From CAYGVX01 sp964544285 (lineage in GTDB: Archaea > Thermoproteota > Bathyarchaeia > Bathyarchaeales > SOJC01): a DNA stretch of 8,497 nucleotides. The notes under the pieces are model-generated. The model was not told the origin of the DNA, made no database searches, and was given only the letters and a program-made list of their open reading frames with translations. Position numbers and translations under genes: made by a program. The DNA lies in NCBI GenBank assembly GCA_964544285.1, contig CAZJAQ010000058.1:1-8497 (forward strand), written 5' to 3'. Shown here piece by piece: positions 5,444 to 8,497 of this stretch (positions within the stretch are counted from its first letter, which is position 1; the number at the start of each line of letters is the position of its first letter).

Positions 5444-5466
5444 GGTAGTGTGTTTATCTTAGACTT

Positions 5467-6090
5467 ATGCCTTACAAGTTTAGCTTTGACCTTTCAGGTA
5501 TACCGAAAACTTTCTTCAGAGAGTTGGCAACGATTGCCAACGAGAAAGGTCTCCATAAGAAGCTTGGAGGTCATGCTAGACGTTTGGCTGACAAGTTTAG
5601 AGTTCGAGAAATCACGGGCTTGGATGTTTCCGACGCTTTAACGCTTGTGGAAGACCTCGTCGACGTGTACGTGAGAAACATTTCTGAAGCTCGAAATTTC
5701 CGCCAGACTAGGAAACGCGCTCTTCTTCTACCTCATTGTGCCCGTAAGTACATGGACAATCGTTGCCAGGCACGCTTCAACGCGGAAATCCCATCTTACA
5801 GTTGTGGACATTGCTCGGACGATTGTATGGTCAACAAGGCAACAAGATTAGCCGAGAAGAGTGGTTATGATGTTTTTGTGCTTGCTGGGAGTTCATGTGT
5901 TCCTCAGATATTGAAGAAGAATGGTTACGACGGAGTCGTGGGAGTTGCTTGCAGTCACGAGTTGAAGATGGGTGGCGATTTTCTCCAACACTTGGGCTTG
6001 ACTGGGCAAGCGGTTCCTCTTACGAAGAATGGCTGCGCAAACACCAGGTTCAACTTGGAGACTTTGAAGAAGGTTATGGCTAATTCTTAA
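5467..6090 (+). CDS. DUF116-family protein, probable metal or iron-sulfur binding
   Basis: The 207-residue product matches the DUF116 family (PF01976). Residues 1 to about 80 are a charged, helical, cysteine-free segment. The core follows: LLLPHC (86-91), C100, the cluster CGHCSDDC (113-120), FVLAGSSCVPQIL (137-149), GVVGVACSHEL (156-166) and GC-x-NTRFN (189-196). There are eight cysteines in all (91, 100, 113, 116, 120, 144, 162, 190), consistent with binding one or more iron-sulfur clusters or metal ions, though no function has been established for the family to my knowledge. There is no signal peptide, so it should be cytosolic. The ATG follows a TATA box by about 29 bases and is probably leaderless. 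Its neighbours (an intergenic region upstream and an MFS transporter with its own promoter downstream) give no functional hint. The lipoate-related context seen for some DUF116 genes elsewhere is absent. Confidence 0.88.
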   Translation: MPYKFSFDLSGIPKTFFRELATIANEKGLHKKLGGHARRLADKFRVREITGLDVSDALTLVEDLVDVYVRNISEARNFRQTRKRALLLPHCARKYMDNRCQARFNAEIPSYSCGHCSDDCMVNKATRLAEKSGYDVFVLAGSSCVPQILKKNGYDGVVGVACSHELKMGGDFLQHLGLTGQAVPLTKNGCANTRFNLETLKKVMANS

Positions 6091-6129
6091 TTATCTGCAA
6101 CAGACACGCCTCTTCTAGCATACGTTGCC

Positions 6130-6135
6130 TTTTTT
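6130..6135 (+). terminator. Oligo-T terminator after the DUF116 gene
   Basis: A run of six T's lies 40 bases after the DUF116 stop and before the TATA box of the MFS gene. It separates the two into different transcription units. Confidence 0.45.
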
Positions 6136-6154
6136 CATGTTCCAGCGTGTAATG

Positions 6155-6162
6155 TTTAAAAG
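6155..6162 (+). promoter_or_regulatory. TATA box for the MFS transporter gene
   Basis: TTTAAAAG lies about 31-38 bases upstream of the ATG at 6193 and predicts a start of transcription near 6184. GAGATGA (6184-6190), one mismatch from GAGGTGA, lies just before the start codon and may be a weak Shine-Dalgarno site. Confidence 0.5.
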
Positions 6163-6192
6163 CATAATACACGGGGTAAGAAGAGATGACGC

Positions 6193-7362
6193 ATGACTGA
6201 CAACCGAGATGAAAAGAGCAGAACCTACTTGGCAGTCTTTTCTATCGCTTCTTTTCTAAACGACTTCGGCTCGGACATTATATACCCTCTCTGGCCCACG
6301 TTCGTGGTGCTGTTCTCAGGCGCAAACATGGCTGTTTTGGGTCTGATTGACGGGTTAGGCGATGCCATAGCATCCATTTCACAATCTCTCTCGGGATACG
6401 TTTCTGACAGAGTGGGAAGGAGAAAAGTCTTCATCTGGACAGGATACTTGTTCGGTTCAACGTCGAGAGTAGGTTACGCCCTCTCCGCCGCTTGGCAGCA
6501 TTTAATCCCGTTTCGAGTTTTAGACCGTTTCGGGAAAATGAGAGGAGCGCCCCGCGATGCAATAGTTGCGGACGTTTCTACTCGGGAAAACCGCGGAAGA
6601 AACTTCGGGTTGCTGAGGGCGATGGACAATCTGGGCGCTGTGTGCGGCATAACCACGTCAATCTTATTCTTCAGCGTCTTGGGCTACACCAACCTATTCT
6701 TGCTCGCGTCAATACCTTCTCTAATCGGTGCGTTACTTATTCTCATCTTCATTAAGGACAAGAAGACGGGAAAGCTTTTCAAGGGTCTTTCGTTGAAGGA
6801 TCTGACTTTTAACCTCAAGCTGTTTCTCTTCCTAAGCGCCATCTTTGCTCTCGGCGCTTTTAGCTACTCCTTTCTGCTTGTATATGCAGATTTTTCGGGT
6901 TTCAAGATTCCTTTTACTCTTTTCCAAATTCCCGACGTGGCGGTCTTCTACCTAATCTTCACTGTAGTTGCTTCTCTCATGTCGCTGCCTTTTGGAAAAC
7001 TGGCTGACATGGTGGGTAGAAAAGCAGTTTTAGCGTTGTCTTTTGTTTTTTGGGGTGCGTTATGCTGGGGTTTCATTTATGTAAGCTCTCTAGCGGGACT
7101 CGTGTTACTGTTTGTTCTGTATGGCTTACACCGAGCAGCTGCCGAGCCAGTCCAGAAAGCCTTTGTTTCAGAACTCGCACCCGAAAGATACAGAGCCAGC
7201 GTGCTGGGCGCTTATCAGCTTGTCGTGGGACTTTTCGCTCTGCCAGCCTCTGTAATTGCGGGAATCTTGTGGACGCAGTTCGGGGCACATGCTCCCTTCT
7301 ATTTCTCCTTCATCTCTGCCTGTTCTGCAATCGCGTTGTTGCTGTTCGTGAGGGAGAAATAA
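6193..7362 (+). CDS. Major facilitator superfamily transporter
   Basis: The 389-residue product has twelve likely membrane helices in two halves. The first half opens with SFLNDFGSDIIYPLWPTF (20-37), a motif typical of one MFS drug-efflux-like group. MFS motif A appears in both halves, as GYVSDRVGRRK (68-78) and GKLADMVGRK (268-277). A central cytoplasmic loop lies at about 188-205 (KDKKTGKLFKG). Conserved-looking charged residues D24, D28, R108, R113 and R121 sit in or near helices of the first half, and E318 lies in the second. Such proteins move small solutes or drugs by proton coupling; the substrate cannot be read from the sequence. The length is normal. The ATG at 6193 is chosen because a nearer upstream ATG at 6186 runs into TGA after four codons. 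The gene has its own TATA box and an oligo-T tract after its stop, so it is probably monocistronic. Confidence 0.92.
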   Translation: MTDNRDEKSRTYLAVFSIASFLNDFGSDIIYPLWPTFVVLFSGANMAVLGLIDGLGDAIASISQSLSGYVSDRVGRRKVFIWTGYLFGSTSRVGYALSAAWQHLIPFRVLDRFGKMRGAPRDAIVADVSTRENRGRNFGLLRAMDNLGAVCGITTSILFFSVLGYTNLFLLASIPSLIGALLILIFIKDKKTGKLFKGLSLKDLTFNLKLFLFLSAIFALGAFSYSFLLVYADFSGFKIPFTLFQIPDVAVFYLIFTVVASLMSLPFGKLADMVGRKAVLALSFVFWGALCWGFIYVSSLAGLVLLFVLYGLHRAAAEPVQKAFVSELAPERYRASVLGAYQLVVGLFALPASVIAGILWTQFGAHAPFYFSFISACSAIALLLFVREK

Positions 7363-7375
7363 GATGAGTGCCGAG

Positions 7376-7381
7376 TTTTTT
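7376..7381 (+). terminator. Oligo-T terminator after the MFS gene
   Basis: Six T's start 14 bases after the MFS stop codon, in the 40-base gap between this gene and the convergent small membrane protein gene. Confidence 0.5.
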
Positions 7382-7402
7382 CCTGCTTGCAGAAACGTTG
7401 CC

Positions 7403-7603
7403 TTATTCTTTGACGAGTTTTAGGATGAAGACGATTCCGACGAGGAAGCAGACAAACCCTGCAATCACCGCGTATGTTTGGGGAACAAAGTTGTTCACCA
7501 CGGTTATGAGGTAGGTTGGTCCAATGAAACAGAGCAACGCGGCTAGAACGGTGTAGAACATTTGTTTTACTTCTTTTCTTCCAAGCCTGCCGACTGCTTT
7601 CAC
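7403..7603 (-). CDS. 66-residue two-helix membrane protein, GTG start
   Basis: I do not recognise this family. The product has a basic N-terminus (about 1-14), a hydrophobic helix at about 16-36 (FYTVLAALLCFIGPTYLITVV inclusive of a glycine-proline kink), a short loop (NNFVPQ) and a second helix at about 43-62, ending KLVKE. Two membrane passes are predicted with both ends inside. The GTG at 7601-7603 is the start: GGAGGAG lies seven bases upstream (7611-7617). The ATG at residue 15 has no comparable site. The gene follows the PAC2-family gene with a 45-base gap on the same strand, so it may be its operon partner, though a weak TATA-like GGTTAATAG just upstream could drive it alone. It is convergent with the MFS gene. 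Confidence 0.75.
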   Translation of the reverse strand: MKAVGRLGRKEVKQMFYTVLAALLCFIGPTYLITVVNNFVPQTYAVIAGFVCFLVGIVFILKLVKE

Positions 7604-7610
7604 GGAGAGT

Positions 7611-7617
7611 CTCCTCC
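7611..7617 (-). promoter_or_regulatory. Shine-Dalgarno site that fixes a GTG start
   Basis: GGAGGAG on the minus strand is a near-ideal ribosome binding site seven bases before GTG at 7601-7603. It decides the start in favour of GTG over the internal ATG. Confidence 0.75.
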
Positions 7618-7648
7618 ATCTGGCAAAACATACTTCGAAGCTTTACTA

Positions 7649-8317
7649 TTAACCTTTTTCCTTCGTTCTCTGCGGCTCCTGCTGAAGTTCTTTCCTGAAA
7701 ACTTTCAAGAGTAATTGGAAGACTGCGAGTCCTGCGTCCTTATCGGACCGTAATCCTGCAGTCGCGCCCAGAAGACAGAACCCGTTCATCCCCCGCTCCT
7801 TAGCTAAGCCTAACAACAGCCCCGTGGCTCCTAGAATCCTGCCCTTCCCGTAGATGATGCCGCCTTTCTCCATTATCTCTGCGGCCAACTCGTTCGACGT
7901 GGCGACTACGTAAACGTCTTTTCTTTGAGTAGAGACAGGTACGCCTCCGACTGTGACTACGAAGTTGCATCCTAGTTTCTGGACGAAGTCGAGGATTTCT
8001 TCGCATGTTTTGTAGTGGGCGACGACATCGTCCATGGAGGGTTGCGCGTTGCCGGTTAGGATGATTGTGCTCGGCTTTTCTTCTGTCGTCGGTGCATAGA
8101 ACCTGTAGTGTGGAGGGCTGCAGATTCCGTCTTTGTTGACGTTGACGTAGTCTGGGAAGGATGGTGAGTAGTATTCTGCGAAGAGTTTTGCTTCGCTGTA
8201 TTCGATTAGGGATCGGGCTACGATTCTTCCTATGTTTCCGAAGCCTGGGAGCCCTTCTACTAGGATGGGGTTTTCAAGTTTCGGGTCGAATAGCTGGCGG
8301 ATGTGTGATTCTTTCAA
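7649..8317 (-). CDS. PAC2-family protein, proteasome assembly chaperone homologue
   Basis: From the TTG at 8315-8317 the product has 222 residues. The PAC2 core (PF09754) begins with ILVEGLPGFGNIGRIVARSLI (18-38) and continues through SPSFPDYVNV (51-60), STIILTGNAQPS (83-94), VVTVGGVPV (120-128) and GATGLLLGLAKERGMNGFCLLGATAG (163-188). Archaeal members related to Pyrococcus PbaA and PbaB bind or help assemble proteasome subunits, while many PAC2 proteins remain uncharacterised. The C-terminus, EPQRTKEKG, has no HbYX motif, so docking to the 20S pocket as PbaB and PAN do is unlikely. The frame stays open upstream to 8482, but that part is the antisense of initiator tRNA-Met and cannot be protein. 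TTG at 8317 sits just before the conserved core, with TATA-like CATTATAAC upstream (about 8352-8360). Another TTG near 8378 is possible. Confidence 0.85.
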   Translation of the reverse strand: MKESHIRQLFDPKLENPILVEGLPGFGNIGRIVARSLIEYSEAKLFAEYYSPSFPDYVNVNKDGICSPPHYRFYAPTTEEKPSTIILTGNAQPSMDDVVAHYKTCEEILDFVQKLGCNFVVTVGGVPVSTQRKDVYVVATSNELAAEIMEKGGIIYGKGRILGATGLLLGLAKERGMNGFCLLGATAGLRSDKDAGLAVFQLLLKVFRKELQQEPQRTKEKG

Positions 8318-8386
8318 GTTTGTGCCCGGGCTAAGATGAGGGCTGGTCGGTGTTATAATGTTTTTCGCATTGGTGTGCCTCAAAAC

Positions 8387-8394
8387 ATTTAAAG
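8387..8394. promoter_or_regulatory. Palindromic TATA box between PAC2 and initiator tRNA-Met
   Basis: ATTTAAAG contains the self-complementary core TTTAAA (8388-8393). On the plus strand it predicts a start near 8417, a few bases before the tRNA. On the minus strand it predicts a start near 8365, about 48 bases before the PAC2 TTG. It may serve both. Confidence 0.55.
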
Positions 8395-8421
8395 CATGCC
8401 TCAGTATTGAGTTGGAAGTGC

Positions 8422-8497
8422 AGCGGGGTGGGGTAGCCAGGTTTAACCCGCTGGGCTCATAACCCAGAGATCGGTTGTTCAAATCAACCCCCCGCTA
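8422..8497 (+). tRNA. Initiator tRNA-Met, anticodon CAT
   Basis: The cloverleaf is complete up to the discriminator A at the last base of the window. The acceptor AGCGGGG pairs with CCCCGCT. The D stem is GGGT/ACCC. The anticodon stem CTGGG/CCCAG has the three consecutive G:C pairs of initiators, with loop CTCATAA. The T stem is GGTTG/CAACC with loop TTCAAAT. The A1:U72 pair and the GGG/CCC pairs mark it as the archaeal initiator, not an elongator. Whether CCA is encoded cannot be seen. Confidence 0.96.

Larger units (their letters stand above)
5059..5466. other. 408-base intergenic region with several inverted repeats
   Basis: This stretch separates the minus-strand membrane protein from the plus-strand DUF116 gene. 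It holds, in order, a divergent TATA-like palindrome (5087-5104), a 36-codon plus-strand frame (5120-5230), a 12-bp inverted repeat with two hairpins inside its loop (5168-5243), seven T's (5279-5285), the 8-bp palindrome GTCTAGAC (5317-5324), overlapping short pairings (5311-5349), a 19-bp palindrome (5393-5411) and a TATA box (5433-5443). Longer open frames here show no family motif. Confidence 0.6.

Noticed and set aside
7299..7631. 110-codon minus-strand frame over the small membrane protein and the MFS end
   Set aside because: It is arginine-rich without motif and overlaps two better-supported genes; the Shine-Dalgarno site at 7611-7617 fits the GTG start of the other frame.
8318..8482. 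N-terminal extension of the PAC2 frame
   Set aside because: Its first part is the exact antisense of initiator tRNA-Met and the rest crosses promoter-like sequence; it shows no conserved protein features.

Overview
The window looks archaeal. Upstream of several genes there are A/T-rich boxes of the TATA type at the archaeal spacing. A complete initiator tRNA-Met carries the archaeal A1:U72 pair. The protein set fits too: the rRNA aminocarboxypropyl transferase Tsr3 (archaeal/eukaryotic), a PAC2-family proteasome-assembly-chaperone homologue, DUF116, a two-domain Nnr and a NosD-like beta-helix surface protein. The mix suggests an uncultured TACK-type archaeon, possibly Bathyarchaeia, but that placement is an impression from gene content and not a measured result. 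No mobile element, CRISPR array or rRNA gene was seen.

Layout. Positions 1-376 (minus) hold the first codons of a gene running off the window and a 106-residue membrane protein that probably starts at TTG. At 519-650 (plus) there is a 43-residue zinc ribbon protein with its own TATA box. At 725-1984 (minus) is a secreted, membrane-anchored beta-helix protein. At 2045-4085 (minus) the Nnr NADHX repair enzyme and Tsr3 overlap by 11 bases and form an operon. At 4162-4817 (minus) tRNA-Ala(CGC) is followed after 29 bases by a GNAT acetyltransferase. At 4858-5058 (minus) is a 66-residue two-helix membrane protein.

Positions 5059-5466 form the longest stretch without a confident gene. It contains a divergent TATA-like palindrome, a 12-bp inverted repeat enclosing two further hairpins and followed by seven T's, several alternative short pairings, and a 19-bp perfect palindrome just upstream of the promoter of the next gene. 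This is the best place to look for something undescribed: a structured RNA, a 36-residue leaderless ORF, or a controlled promoter.

Positions 5467-6090 (plus) encode a DUF116 protein with eight cysteines, and 6193-7362 (plus) an MFS transporter; each has its own promoter and an oligo-T terminator. At 7403-8317 (minus) a PAC2-family protein is followed by a second 66-residue two-helix membrane protein. At 8422-8497 (plus) lies the initiator tRNA-Met, divergent from PAC2 across a palindromic TATA element.

Most of the genes are housekeeping: cofactor repair, rRNA modification, tRNAs and proteasome assembly. They are mixed with small orphan proteins. No pathway joins the whole window. The clear functional unit is Nnr-Tsr3; tRNA-Ala with GNAT and PAC2 with the small membrane protein are likely transcription units.
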